Of a stretch of DNA of 64,000 bases, positions 1-9,850 are shown in pieces. Position 1 is the stretch's first letter; each line of letters opens with the position of its first letter. Source of the stretch: Paragonimus skrjabini miyazakii (Eukaryota > Platyhelminthes > Trematoda > Plagiorchiida > Troglotrematidae). Where the stretch lies: NCBI GenBank assembly GCA_014338405.1, contig JTDE01000313.1, forward strand, positions 62,001-126,000, written 5' to 3'. A program made the translations under genes and the position numbers. The notes beneath the pieces were generated by a model. That model did no database searches and had not been told where the DNA came from. It saw only the letters and a program-made list of their open reading frames with translations.

Positions 1-62
1 CAATAATCAACCAAGTTCACTGAGTAAAGAGGCCACTACCAAGAAAGTCAGCAAGATCTTGG

Positions 63-446
63 TTTAGTGCGCATGTGCACCAGATTAGCGCCTCCTAGAT
101 ACGCAATAACTACTAAACGCGAACTGAAAATACAAATCAATCGGAGATGCCAAACTCATATTTTACGATAATTACAATAGGTCTCGTCCACCGTAAAATG
201 TCACTGATGCGCGAAAGGAACCAGGGAGAGTCAGGATCCGATCGTCGAGCGCGCGAGCAAGACGAAAGTGTCTGTGGCGCCATTTGCGTGCATAAACCAA
301 CAAGCATGCAAAAACAGGCGCGATCGCATGCAGCAAGCAGATGACAGACAAAGATCGTTACAATCCTATGTACAAGACAAACAGATATTTTGGGAGAATT
401 TTACACTTCTTATGGCAAGCAGACCGGGGCTATCTCCAGGTCACTA
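63..446 (+). repeat. ~390-bp dispersed repeat, copy A
   Basis: This segment matches 18673-19064 over its whole length in the same orientation. Shared blocks include TGCGCATGTGC/TGCGTATGTGC near the start, GAGCGCGCGAGCAAG in the middle and GCAGACCGGGG near the end. The match stops after TCACTA on the right and near TTTAGTGCG on the left, so these look like element ends. No polymerase gene is visible. The second copy sits between 6-bp direct repeats, so the unit is probably a non-autonomous insertion (solo LTR, SINE or MITE; class unresolved). No clear target duplication is visible around this copy. Confidence 0.65.
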
Positions 447-1009
447 AACCGGCGTTCCTCAAGCGGTTTTTTGGTGAGTTCCACCCCACATGCTTCAGGA
501 TTCCTGACGACAGCCTTGTTCCACCTGCTCTTAATGGCAACACAGTCTGCCCCCTATTCTCAAGGAGGCGGATTTCGTATTCGAGGTTGTTTGCCAAGGG
601 CTACAAGGTCGTCCTAGAAATGTGCGCTGAGTATCATAGACAAAACATTAGTGAACCTAGTATGTGCTTACTCCGGGGTGATTTGTTGCTTAATCCGCTA
701 ACCATTAAGACTCCAAATTACTCATGTAGAATTTTATTCAGCGCTTCAATATTGTTGCTCCAAGAGATCCTTCTTCTGAATCATAAGTTCAGCACAGTCG
801 ACTAGAATGTCTGCGTAGCTTTTTCTCGTTAGGCGTCCGTAAACTTTGGTACTATCCACCTGATGGCGTTCTCTGTAGGTTCTCTGCCTGCTTTCAGAGA
901 TTGGTTGGATTGGCTAATTCTTTCGTGGTTCAGATCCCGTATCCATTTTGGATTTCATATACATCAAATCCGGTTCCGCGATTTACTGCTCCGAGATACA
1001 GCACACCCA
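447..1009. other. no recognisable gene
   Basis: Open frames here (for example 341-805 +) show no motif I recognise and their codons look random. It lies between two dispersed repeats and in front of a CR1-like fragment, so it is probably old transposon sequence. Confidence 0.5.
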
Positions 1010-1160
1010 AAAGGATGGTGACCACTGATCGTGTGGCTCCTCTAAGGATCCCTGCCGTAACCGTGTTTTTCTGTTTACTTGTTCTGTAAGCATGATTCCG
1101 TGTACGTCTGTTATAGGAAGCCTGATGCGGACTCACTGCTAATTTATTCAATCGCGCAGT
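1010..1160 (-). repeat. dispersed repeat shared with 17731-17879
   Basis: Read on the minus strand, this segment aligns with 17731-17879 (+). Shared blocks include CATCAGGC, AGAACAA, AACACGGTT and GCCACACGATC. Identity is about two thirds by eye. In the second location the repeat lies just outside the left arm of a Penelope-like element, so it may be the outer part of that family's terminal region. Both copies are non-coding. Confidence 0.55.
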
Positions 1161-1299
1161 TAGTCAGGTATTTGGTCGTGTAATTGAAAGCCTAGCTTCT
1201 ATCTTACTCCATCAGCCGACATCAATCGACAGGTTGCTCCTACATGCAAGGTCTCTGGACAGAGTCACTCCTCCGGCACGGTAGATGGATCTTGAGAGT

Positions 1300-1976
1300 T
1301 GATTAAACGAAATATGTACCTTCTAACAGAAAATATTCTCCGCTGACCAAACGCCATCCACAGGGCAAACCCCGTTGGTGGAATCCCAAAACAGATAGGG
1401 CAAAAGCGAGAGAAAGAAAAGTTTGGCTAGCTTTAAAAAAACAACTGGCCGTGGTAAGTTTTTATTCAACCTCCGTGAGAGGGAGTGCAATGTTGAACTG
1501 CAAAATAATGCCCGAGCAGCCTACAAATTAGCGTTGTTTCGGGGCGCCAAACTACAGAAATATTCAGGTTAAACCAGCGATGAATGGGGAATGGATGACC
1601 TCAATCTCTCTAATGGCCACTTACATACCAGTGCCCATGAAAAGGCAGATCATTTGGTGTTGCAATCCACAGATGTCCACCGTAAGGATAGGCAGCGAGA
1701 CCAGTCCCTAAATTTGCCTTCAGCAACAGTCGAAGAAATGACTCATGAAAACGTCACACCTCATGAAATCGAGAAAATACTGTAGCAGCTGGATATTCAT
1801 AAGGCCCCGGAGCCAGACGGTATTCACGCTGCCATCATCCGTCGGCTGTCCAGTGTATTATCCAGTCCAGTAGCGAACCTGCTTACCCTGTCTAACAAAA
1901 AAGGTATAGTAGTTCATTATTAACGTGGGGCAATTTTCATAGCTTCACATAAGGGTGAAAACAAAGAGGCACCAGC
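1300..1976 (+). pseudogene. CR1/Jockey-like non-LTR retrotransposon, endonuclease-RT linker and start of RT (5' half)
   Basis: Conceptual translation in changing frames gives the usual layout of a CR1/Jockey-type ORF2. First comes a basic linker after the endonuclease (KPRWWNPKTDRAKARERK at about 1368-1420). Then follows the RT entry, with IHKAPEPDGIHAA (family form K-PGPDG) at about 1792-1830 and LLTLSNKKGI. The last residues before the junction, SHKGENKEAPA, are the family's phrase before its NYRP-type motif. Stops and frameshifts (for example TAG after EKIL near 1783) show it is dead. The element continues after the gypsy insertion at 8441. CR1 is the best fit, but Jockey or related clades remain possible. 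Confidence 0.75.
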
Positions 1977-2283
1977 TGTATCCGCAAAAGACGCTTGGCC
2001 TGAGAATTCGTTCATTGCACAAACTCCCGTATAGGTCATGCCAACAATCAAACCACAAACGCGTACACTCATTTGCACGTCAGACATGCATTCACATACA
2101 TCATTGTCATTCGCCTTGTTGGAACTTCTACCATAGCGCGTACACACGATCCCAATAGTCTCTTCTTGTCTGTCGTCTTCCTGGCGTTCGGAGCTTGCCC
2201 GTTTGTTCCTAAATGTCGCCTGCGGGTAACATACTACTTGTGAGTCGTATAATACTCACAGCGAAACTACTTGTCATACAACA
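1977..2283 (-). repeat. 3' LTR of gypsy element
   Basis: 307 bp, aligns without gaps to 8134-8440. On the element strand it begins TGTTGT and ends TACA, the usual TG...CA ends. The polypurine tract abuts it. Differences from the other LTR lie at the two ends; the middle is the same by eye. Confidence 0.9.
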
Positions 2284-3661
2284 CTCCTCCCATTTCTGAA
2301 GTTCTTTTGTTCCTCTCCATCTGGTGACGAATCCTCTCCGATCGGCGCGGGGTTCCCTCCCGGATTATTGATCTGGTTCGCCGCGCCGGCATCTCGTGCC
2401 ACGTCACTAACTCACTGGCATGCACTCGTTTCGTCTCCCTGTCCTGCTTGATCGTGTATACTGGCCCTCGTCTGGCGACTACCAAATACGGACCTTTCCA
2501 TTTAGATAGAAGTTTTCTTGCTCCTGGGCCGCTGGCGCCAATGTTCCGACGATCTCGATACTTCACCCGTTCGCCTCAGTTGAACATTCTAGTTTTGCCG
2601 AGCCGTTGCCTTGCGGATTGCTCCCTCGTGCGTGCCTGCGAGGCTTTCAGATTTCTTTTGACTCTTTCTTTTTCGGCAACCAAATGTTTAGTGAGATTAA
2701 TGCGCTCTGGCCATATTCCGATGTCCTGATCCACCGGAAGTCGAGGGATTCTACCGTACATCAGTTGAAATGGAGATTTCTTCGTACTTGCCTGCACAGA
2801 CGCGCGGTGGGCCAATAACACCAGTGGCACTGCAGACTCCTAATCACCTCCTTTGGCTGATAACCATTCTTTGACCGTTCAGTTGTTACATTCAGTTAGG
2901 CCGTTCGTTTGCGGATGAGATCGTGTCGTTCGGATGTGCTTGATTCCCAGATGTTGCATGCGTGTTCGAAACTCCTCGCCTTCGAAGCATGGTTCTTGAT
3001 CTGTCAGGATCGCCTTTGGTACACCGTGGTTTGCTACGATGTGCTTCATCACCATGTTTCCCACCGTAGATGCTTTTTAATCCGAAACGCCAGTCGCCTC
3101 GATCCAACGGGCAAAGTGTTCTGCCACGGCCAGAACGTACTGGTTACCGCGGGCGCTCAGTGGAAATGGGCCCATAAGATCCATTGACCAGAGTTCACCG
3201 ATTTCGGAGACTGGCATTGGGTATAAGGGCTGTTGGGCTCCCCGATTATCGCTTTTAGTTAACTGACACTGTTGGCATGCAAGCACGTAAGCTGTCACAT
3301 CCTCTTTCATCTTCGGTCAATATGCTCTTTGTTGCAGCAAATCGTATGTCCTAGCGCATCCGGTGTGTGCCATTTCATGATAGCCTGCTACCAGTTTCTT
3401 CCTCGATTGTTTCGGGATGACTACCGCGCAAGAGCGCCCAACGCCACGCTGCCACGTCAATACGCCCGCACTGTTTAAGCCAACTCTTCTCCATTGGGAT
3501 GCGGTTATCTTCAGCTCTTCATCCTTAGCATTTGAGGGGATCCTGACGCCTCTTGCCAGAGCTGCAATCACCTTCCGGAGGACCTTGTCCTGATGTTGTA
3601 GACGCACTAGTGTTTGTGGGTCCTGCTCCATTACTAAGCCGTTGACTCCAAGAGTCACTTA
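2267..3661 (-). pseudogene. gypsy pol, integrase part (left assembly copy)
   Basis: This is the same integrase described at 4223-5617, repeated by the contig-end overlap. It holds the HHCC finger, the DD35E core and the C-terminal GPY-type region (WKGPYLVV). All stops occur at the corresponding positions, as expected for one sequence assembled twice. RNase H sequence continues to the N gap at 3910. It should not be counted as a second integrase gene. Confidence 0.85.
2284..2296 (-). promoter_or_regulatory. polypurine tract of gypsy element
   Basis: On the element strand GAAATGGGAGGAG directly precedes the LTR start TGTTGT. This is the expected primer site for plus-strand DNA synthesis and fixes the inner LTR border. 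A second copy lies at 4240-4252 through the assembly duplication. Confidence 0.8.
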
Positions 3662-3910
3662 GGGGAGTTCGCCGTCTATCTGCGGTCGAGAGAGAAAATC
3701 CGCGACGCAATTGCTCGAACCAGGCACATGATTGATCATGAAGTCATATTCCAGTAAACGCAATGCCCATCGGGCTAACTTGCCTCTCGGGTCTCTCGCA
3801 GTTCTGATTCACTCTAGGGGTTTGTGATCCGTCTCCACATGGAACTGTTGACCCAACAGGTACGGCCTCCATTTGTCCAGTGCCCATACGATTGCCAAAC
3901 GTTCCTTTTC

Positions 3911-4010
3911 NNNNNNNNNNNNNNNNNNNNNNNNNNNNNNNNNNNNNNNNNNNNNNNNNNNNNNNNNNNNNNNNNNNNNNNNNNNNNNNNNNNNNNNNNN
4001 NNNNNNNNNN
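3911..4010. other. assembly gap of 100 N
   Basis: Exactly 100 N, a conventional placeholder for an unknown gap size. The flanking 1,856 bp match each other, so the true gap is probably negative (an overlap). Confidence 0.95.
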
Positions 4011-5866
4011 ACAAACGCGTACACTCATTTGCACGTCAGACATGCATTCACATACATCATTGTCATTCGCCTTGTTGGAACTTCTACCATAGCGCGTACA
4101 CACGATCCCAATAGTCTCTTCTTGTCTGTCGTCTTCCTGGCGTTCGGAGCTTGCCCGTTTGTTCCTAAATGTCGCCTGCGGGTAACATACTACTTGTGAG
4201 TCGTATAATACTCACAGCGAAACTACTTGTCATACAACACTCCTCCCATTTCTGAAGTTCTTTTGTTCCTCTCCATCTGGTGACGAATCCTCTCCGATCG
4301 GCGCGGGGTTCCCTCCCGGATTATTGATCTGGTTCGCCGCGCCGGCATCTCGTGCCACGTCACTAACTCACTGGCATGCACTCGTTTCGTCTCCCTGTCC
4401 TGCTTGATCGTGTATACTGGCCCTCGTCTGGCGACTACCAAATACGGACCTTTCCATTTAGATAGAAGTTTTCTTGCTCCTGGGCCGCTGGCGCCAATGT
4501 TCCGACGATCTCGATACTTCACCCGTTCGCCTCAGTTGAACATTCTAGTTTTGCCGAGCCGTTGCCTTGCGGATTGCTCCCTCGTGCGTGCCTGCGAGGC
4601 TTTCAGATTTCTTTTGACTCTTTCTTTTTCGGCAACCAAATGTTTAGTGAGATTAATGCGCTCTGGCCATATTCCGATGTCCTGATCCACCGGAAGTCGA
4701 GGGATTCTACCGTACATCAGTTGAAATGGAGATTTCTTCGTACTTGCCTGCACAGACGCGCGGTGGGCCAATAACACCAGTGGCACTGCAGACTCCTAAT
4801 CACCTCCTTTGGCTGATAACCATTCTTTGACCGTTCAGTTGTTACATTCAGTTAGGCCGTTCGTTTGCGGATGAGATCGTGTCGTTCGGATGTGCTTGAT
4901 TCCCAGATGTTGCATGCGTGTTCGAAACTCCTCGCCTTCGAAGCATGGTTCTTGATCTGTCAGGATCGCCTTTGGTACACCGTGGTTTGCTACGATGTGC
5001 TTCATCACCATGTTTCCCACCGTAGATGCTTTTTAATCCGAAACGCCAGTCGCCTCGATCCAACGGGCAAAGTGTTCTGCCACGGCCAGAACGTACTGGT
5101 TACCGCGGGCGCTCAGTGGAAATGGGCCCATAAGATCCATTGACCAGAGTTCACCGATTTCGGAGACTGGCATTGGGTATAAGGGCTGTTGGGCTCCCCG
5201 ATTATCGCTTTTAGTTAACTGACACTGTTGGCATGCAAGCACGTAAGCTGTCACATCCTCTTTCATCTTCGGTCAATATGCTCTTTGTTGCAGCAAATCG
5301 TATGTCCTAGCGCATCCGGTGTGTGCCATTTCATGATAGCCTGCTACCAGTTTCTTCCTCGATTGTTTCGGGATGACTACCGCGCAAGAGCGCCCAACGC
5401 CACGCTGCCACGTCAATACGCCCGCACTGTTTAAGCCAACTCTTCTCCATTGGGATGCGGTTATCTTCAGCTCTTCATCCTTAGCATTTGAGGGGATCCT
5501 GACGCCTCTTGCCAGAGCTGCAATCACCTTCCGGAGGACCTTGTCCTGATGTTGTAGACGCACTAGTGTTTGTGGGTCCTGCTCCATTACTAAGCCGTTG
5601 ACTCCAAGAGTCACTTAGGGGAGTTCGCCGTCTATCTGCGGTCGAGAGAGAAAATCCGCGACGCAATTGCTCGAACCAGGCACATGATTGATCATGAAGT
5701 CATATTCCAGTAAACGCAATGCCCATCGGGCTAACTTGCCTCTCGGGTCTCTCGCAGTTCTGATTCACTCTAGGGGTTTGTGATCCGTCTCCACATGGAA
5801 CTGTTGACCCAACAGGTACGGCCTCCATTTGTCCAGTGCCCATACGATTGCCAAACGTTCCTTTTC
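4011..5866. repeat. right copy of 1,856-bp contig-end duplication
   Basis: Same sequence as 2055-3910. It starts in the middle of an LTR (ACAAACGCGT) with no left LTR end and continues beyond 5866 into the rest of RNase H and RT. A true second element would not begin at the arbitrary base where a contig starts. Confidence 0.9.
4223..5617 (-). pseudogene. gypsy pol, integrase
   Basis: Integrase joins retroelement cDNA to host DNA. An N-terminal HHCC zinc finger is visible (H-x3-H in GYHEMAHTGC, C-x2-C in CQQC). The catalytic core has D in WSMDLMG (5135-5137), D in ILTDQ (4955-4957) and E in NGLTE (4847-4849), with 35 residues between the last two, the DD35E spacing. The C-terminal part has WKGPYLVV, a GPY/F-type module. 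The reading frame is constant but broken by stops at 5615, 5273, 5033, 4835, 4796 and 4532. Several replace residues that are usually Trp or Arg in this family. The frame ends at 4223 inside the polypurine/LTR border. It is duplicated at 2267-3661 by assembly. Confidence 0.88.
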
Positions 5867-7414
5867 AATGGTCGAATACTTCTGCTCCGTTGGGGTCAGG
5901 ACCCTGCTGGCATATTCAATTACTCCTTCCCTTTGCTTGAGTACTGCCCCGATGCCACGGTCACTGGCATCTGCTGCTACAATGAACGTTTGTTTCGCAT
6001 TCGGAAGTTTCAGAGTTAGTTGTTGCTCGTTCATCGCTTGTTGCACTCGCGTGAACGCCCTCTGGGCGTCATCGGTCCATTCAAATTTCCTGTCTTTTCG
6101 AAGGAGTTCATACAATGGTGATGTAATGGAGTGAACGTTTTTCACGAACCGACTGTAGTATCCTGCTCGATCCAACATTTGTCTCAGCGTTCGTTTGAAA
6201 ATCAAAGCCATGGCCTCTCTATTTGTCCATATTTTCTCCGGCAGAGGCCTGATTTCACCTTGACCCACTTTGTGTTCCAGTAACACCACCGATGACCGTC
6301 CGAGTTGTGACTTTTCGGCATTGATCCGGAGTCCTGAGTTCTCAATGCGATATAAGACAGCATCTATATGGGCGGCATGTTCCCATTCCGTGTTATCGTG
6401 TATGGCAATATCATCTCCATATACCGCCACATTATTCAGTCGTTTTACCAGATGAACCATCAGGCATCGAAATGTGAACGGTGCTCCGGATAGGCCAAAC
6501 GGCATGTGCTTGAATTGATACTGTTTTTCGCTTACCGTGAATGCTGTTTTCTCACGATTCGTAGGTTTGATCGGTATCTGTCAGTATCCGGAGCGTAAGT
6601 CCAATACTGTGAATAGCTTCGCCTGTTGCAGCTTGTCAAAAATATCAGTGACGGACGGTATTGGCACAACATTGTTCCGTGTTACCTCATTCAGCCGTCT
6701 GAAATCCACACAAAAGCGATACTTCCCGTTAGACTTCTCCACCAGGAGAACAGGCGAGGTGTACGGACTGTTGGCTTCTTCGATAACATCCTCTTTCAGC
6801 ATGTTCTGCACTTGCCTTTTTAATTCCTCCTCCAGATGAACTGGTATCCTGCGGGGTCCGTGGGGTCGAAATGTTCCGGTTGTTGGTATTTCATATGCAA
6901 TCCAGTTGCCGAATCCATACGGATCATCGTCGTTTGTAAATACTTCTGCATATTTCTCGACCGTGGACTGGAGCGAGGGGGCAGCTATGCGTACTTTGTT
7001 GACGCTATCCTGTTGCTGTCCTGTGAGTGTCAGGGAGCCATACCTAATTGACAACCTTTCGAGCTTCAAGTCAATCACGGCATCAGTTGCCGCAAGGAAA
7101 TCGGCTCCATGGACCGTTTGCTCAGTTTCTGGGGACACAGTGAGTCGGTGCTTTACGATATGGCCACCGATACGTACCCCACACTTTTTCACACCGTCAA
7201 CCAGTAGACTATGACCTCCAACCGTCCTGATCATCATGGATGTCGGTTCTACGTTTTGCTTTCCTGCACGAGCAATCAACGAAATAGCCGCCACCGTATC
7301 GACCAAACACTGTTCTATCTCTTCGTCAACTTTAACCCTTGTATGTACGACCCCATTTTCAATCGCTCCCATTACTAATTGACCAGCCCAATAATAAGAA
7401 CAATCATGAAACAC
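5765..7414 (-). pseudogene. gypsy pol: protease, reverse transcriptase, RNase H
   Basis: One frame with a single internal stop. The protease comes first: LVDTVAAISLI at about 7270-7306 is the aspartic protease active site, but the usual DTG reads DTV (7292-7300). The RT follows, with VLDLRSGY just before a TGA at 6581-6583 where the family has Trp, then MPFGLSGAPFTF, and the catalytic YGDD at 6410-6421. RNase H follows with AADASDRG, YSTIEKERLAIVW and ETDHKPLE, so its acidic catalytic residues are kept. A TGA at 5765-5767 then breaks the frame before the C-terminal RNase H residues. The frame begins without a clear ATG, about 90 bases after gag ends and in another frame. This suggests a gag-pol fusion made by frameshifting, or a decayed junction. 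Confidence 0.9.
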
Positions 7415-7503
7415 TATTTTTAGACGTCTTAAACCGCCGGATTAAGCAATCCTTCTTCCGGTGTACTTTTTTCACAGATGAAGCAACCTCCTAGTCGATT
7501 TTT

Positions 7504-8121
7504 TTATCGTGATGATGTCCTCATGACAGCTACATCCGCTGCGAGTTGCTCTATCGTCTTCTGCATTTCTTCCAGCGTCTTATTGTCCGTATTGCCGTTT
7601 GCATCCACGGACATGACTGTCAACTCCCGCGTCGCCTTTCCGAGTCCATCGAGGTCCATCGGTCGCGCGACATGGGCAATACGGACTTGGTCGCGAACGG
7701 CCATCGGGAGACCTTCAATGAACTGCTCAGTTAACAACTGCTGTCGTGGTTCGCGATCCAATCCTGGCAGAGCCCTGTCCGGCAAACCTTGCAGATTGGC
7801 GGCAAACACGGATGGGTCCGCTCCTTGTCCAAGCCTGGCCGCCTTGAACCGCCGCATGGCCTCCTGACGATCGGCTGGGCTGTCAAACGCAGCCACCAAC
7901 GCCTCCTTCGCAGTGGCCCACTCCATCTTTGCAGGACCTCAGCGCGCTGCGTCCAGCACCGCCTTCGCCCTGCCATTCACCAGCGTCCGCAGAGCAGCCA
8001 GCTTCTCACGGTCGGTCTTGACTCCGACCACTTCGGCCACGTCCTCGAAATCCTCCAGGAACGTCCGGGTGTTTCCATCTTCGAACGGCTGCGGCCAGGG
8101 TACCTTCATCCTCGCATTCAT
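7504..8121 (-). pseudogene. gypsy gag (capsid), stop-containing; zinc knuckle frame-broken downstream
   Basis: Gag builds the particle that holds the element RNA. The first ATG inside the 5' LTR is at 8121, 12 bases after the primer-binding core. The frame stays open to 7504 except for a TGA at 7939-7941. Capsid-like features are FLEDFEDVAEVVGV near the start and QQLLTEQFIEGLP near the middle, the helical pattern of metazoan gypsy Gag. Just after the stop, at about 7455-7500, the first half of a CCHC knuckle (CFIC) is in one frame and its His/Cys half in another. This is consistent with a small deletion inside the knuckle. The frame also runs back into the LTR to 8304, but nothing there looks like Gag. 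Confidence 0.8.
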
Positions 8122-8131
8122 CACGGCACCA
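8119..8131 (-). promoter_or_regulatory. primer-binding site of gypsy element
   Basis: On the element strand TGGTGCCGTGATG begins two bases after the LTR end TACA. TGG is what pairs with the CCA end of a tRNA. I cannot say which tRNA. It overlaps the gag start codon at 8119-8121. Confidence 0.6.
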
Positions 8132-8133
8132 GT

Positions 8134-8440
8134 TGTAACCGCAAAAGACGCTTGGCCTGAGAATTCGTTCATTGCGCAAACTCCCGTATAGGTCATGTCA
8201 ACAATCAGACTACAAACGCGTACACTCATTTGCACGTCAGACATGCATTCACATACATCATTGTCATTCGCCTTGTTGGAACTTCTACCATAGCGCGTAC
8301 ACACGATCCCAATAGTCTCTTCTTGTCTGTCGTCTTCCTGGCGTTCGGAGCTTGCCCGTTTGTTCCTAAATGTCGCCTGCGGGTAACATACTACTTGTGA
8401 GTCGTATAATACTCACAACGAAACTGCCTGTAATACAACA
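8134..8440 (-). repeat. 5' LTR of gypsy element
   Basis: 307 bp with TG...CA ends on the minus strand, partner of 1977-2283. By eye it differs at about nine sites, seven of them transitions. It should hold the element promoter. Confidence 0.9.
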
Positions 8441-9850
8441 CAACTGGTAACGGTTGACCCGACGGTTCAGTTGTATTCTGATGAAGGTTTGTAAAACCGT
8501 CGTTAGAAATAGGATCGCCGGGCCTCTGACTAAAAACAGGTCGTTGGATATGAATCATCATGGATCCGCATAGAATAGGTTTGGTTTATTCAACCTGTTA
8601 TGTATTCCGGACGAAATACCGCAACGTTATTACATAGGAAATCAGGTGTAAGTATGTTATCTGGATTTCAGTGAGCATTTGACTTGGTTAATCGCCGAGG
8701 GACGGTACTGAAACGGATGACACCGGCCATTATTTTGTGGATAATGGACGTGCTCTGTAACAGAGTGTTCAAAATCGCCGTCGATGGACACAGCTGAAAA
8801 ATATATTCTGTATTCGGCGGAGTGCCACAGAGATCAATTCAGTTTCCTCAACTCTTTCTGTTTTATACTGGTGACTTGACCATTTTCCCACTATCTCCAC
8901 ATTACGTTTGCTGATGATTTGAAAATTGTTGGACATCCAAAACTGGATGTTATCCAATTCGATTTAGTAGAGCTATCCGATTGGTCAGCAAAATGGGATT
9001 CACCCTTAACCGGAAAGAGGCCTCCACCTGATCAAACATAGTAACAGTTCCACTCGAGGATAGCTTTTTACTCCAGGTGGTCCGAAAAGACTCACATGAA
9101 CTACTGAAGTTGGAGACTCCGAGGTTCTGATTCAGAGCGGCCTTAAACCCGCTGCACACCGTGCTTTGGCGGTAAAGGAAACGATCAGCTCGTTTTTTCC
9201 AGCTCATGGGTAACACCTCATTCAGAGGACCGGAAGTACTTATTTCGCTGTATAAAACGTTTGTTAAACTCCGTTTGGAGTATTGTGATTAGGCCTGGAG
9301 TTAAATTCTACTGAAGAACAAGCAACGTCTTGAAAGCGTGTAGAGGTTAGCTCCCAGATTGGTACGATGCATGAAGCTCTTAAACTATACTAATAGGCTG
9401 TAAGTTCTCAATCTATTCTTCCTTGAGCAAAGAGGGATGCGTGGAGACTTATTAGAAGCTTTCAAGACCCTGGTAAGTCGTGCCGACCTTCAGCAGGTAT
9501 TGTTTTCAGCCGGCAAAGGCGCCCCAACTCAGAGGACACCGTATGGTGATCCATAAGCCGAGGGAAAATGAGGGGATTCCCGCCTAATTTTTTTTCAACA
9601 CAGTACTTAACGTGTGGAACAAACTTATCCCATGCGTTTCCGATGCCTTGGTGGTTGGAGTATTGAAGTATAGGCCAGACCAGGCCTGAAACCGAGTGCT
9701 TCTTGGTCTACTATGGAATTGGTGTGTTTGAAGCTTTGTATGTATGCCGTGTTTATGCAACTGTTGCATGTGGCTCTGTCTAGAAGTGGTCAGATGTCTG
9801 CGCGTAGCTACGTGTGTAACACTACATATATATGTATATGATATATCTAT
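8441..9850 (+). pseudogene. CR1/Jockey-like non-LTR retrotransposon, RT catalytic part to C-terminus (3' half)
   Basis: This continues the RT interrupted at 1976. In pieces in all three frames the order is as expected: LTRRFSC, FDLVNRRGTVLKRM, a GGVPQ block, the catalytic FADDLKIVG (FADD at 8907-8918) and WSAKW. Then come the thumb and C-terminal region with SLYKTFVKLRLEYC, QRLESV and NVWNKLIP. Many stops and frameshifts show a relic. After about 9770 there is no RT signal, only AT-rich 3' UTR-like sequence with ATATAT runs near 9825-9850. The 3' limit is approximate. Confidence 0.8.

Larger units (their letters stand above)
2055..3910. repeat. left copy of 1,856-bp contig-end duplication
   Basis: This sequence reappears at 4011-5866 with a constant offset of 1,956 bases and no difference that I found. 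It ends exactly at the N gap, and the right copy begins exactly after the gap. It contains part of the 3' LTR, the polypurine tract, integrase and the end of RNase H. Most likely it is one genomic copy assembled twice. Confidence 0.9.
1977..8440 (-). mobile_element. Ty3/gypsy LTR retrotransposon, inserted in a CR1-like element; decayed
   Basis: Read on the minus strand it has a 5' LTR (8134-8440), primer-binding site, gag, protease-RT-RNase H-integrase pol, a polypurine tract and a 3' LTR (1977-2283). The order RT-RNase H-integrase places it in Ty3/gypsy, not copia. There is no env frame and no obvious chromodomain. If the duplicated contig ends around the N gap are collapsed, the element is about 4.5 kb. 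The LTRs differ at about nine of 307 positions by eye, so it is not very recent. Gag and pol carry at least nine in-frame stops and one frame break, so this copy cannot be autonomous. Flanking DNA reads across as one RT gene. Confidence 0.9.

Noticed and set aside
341..805. 154-codon open frame as a gene
   Set aside because: Starts inside the 390-bp repeat and has no motif, splice context or protein-like bias that I can defend.
2267..5617. Two gypsy integrase genes in tandem
   Set aside because: The copies look identical and meet at an N gap, so one is an assembly duplicate.
8477..8515. CTGATGA followed by GAAA just after the gypsy LTR
   Set aside because: The sequence is coding RT of the CR1 element, and the flanks do not pair into stems I and III.
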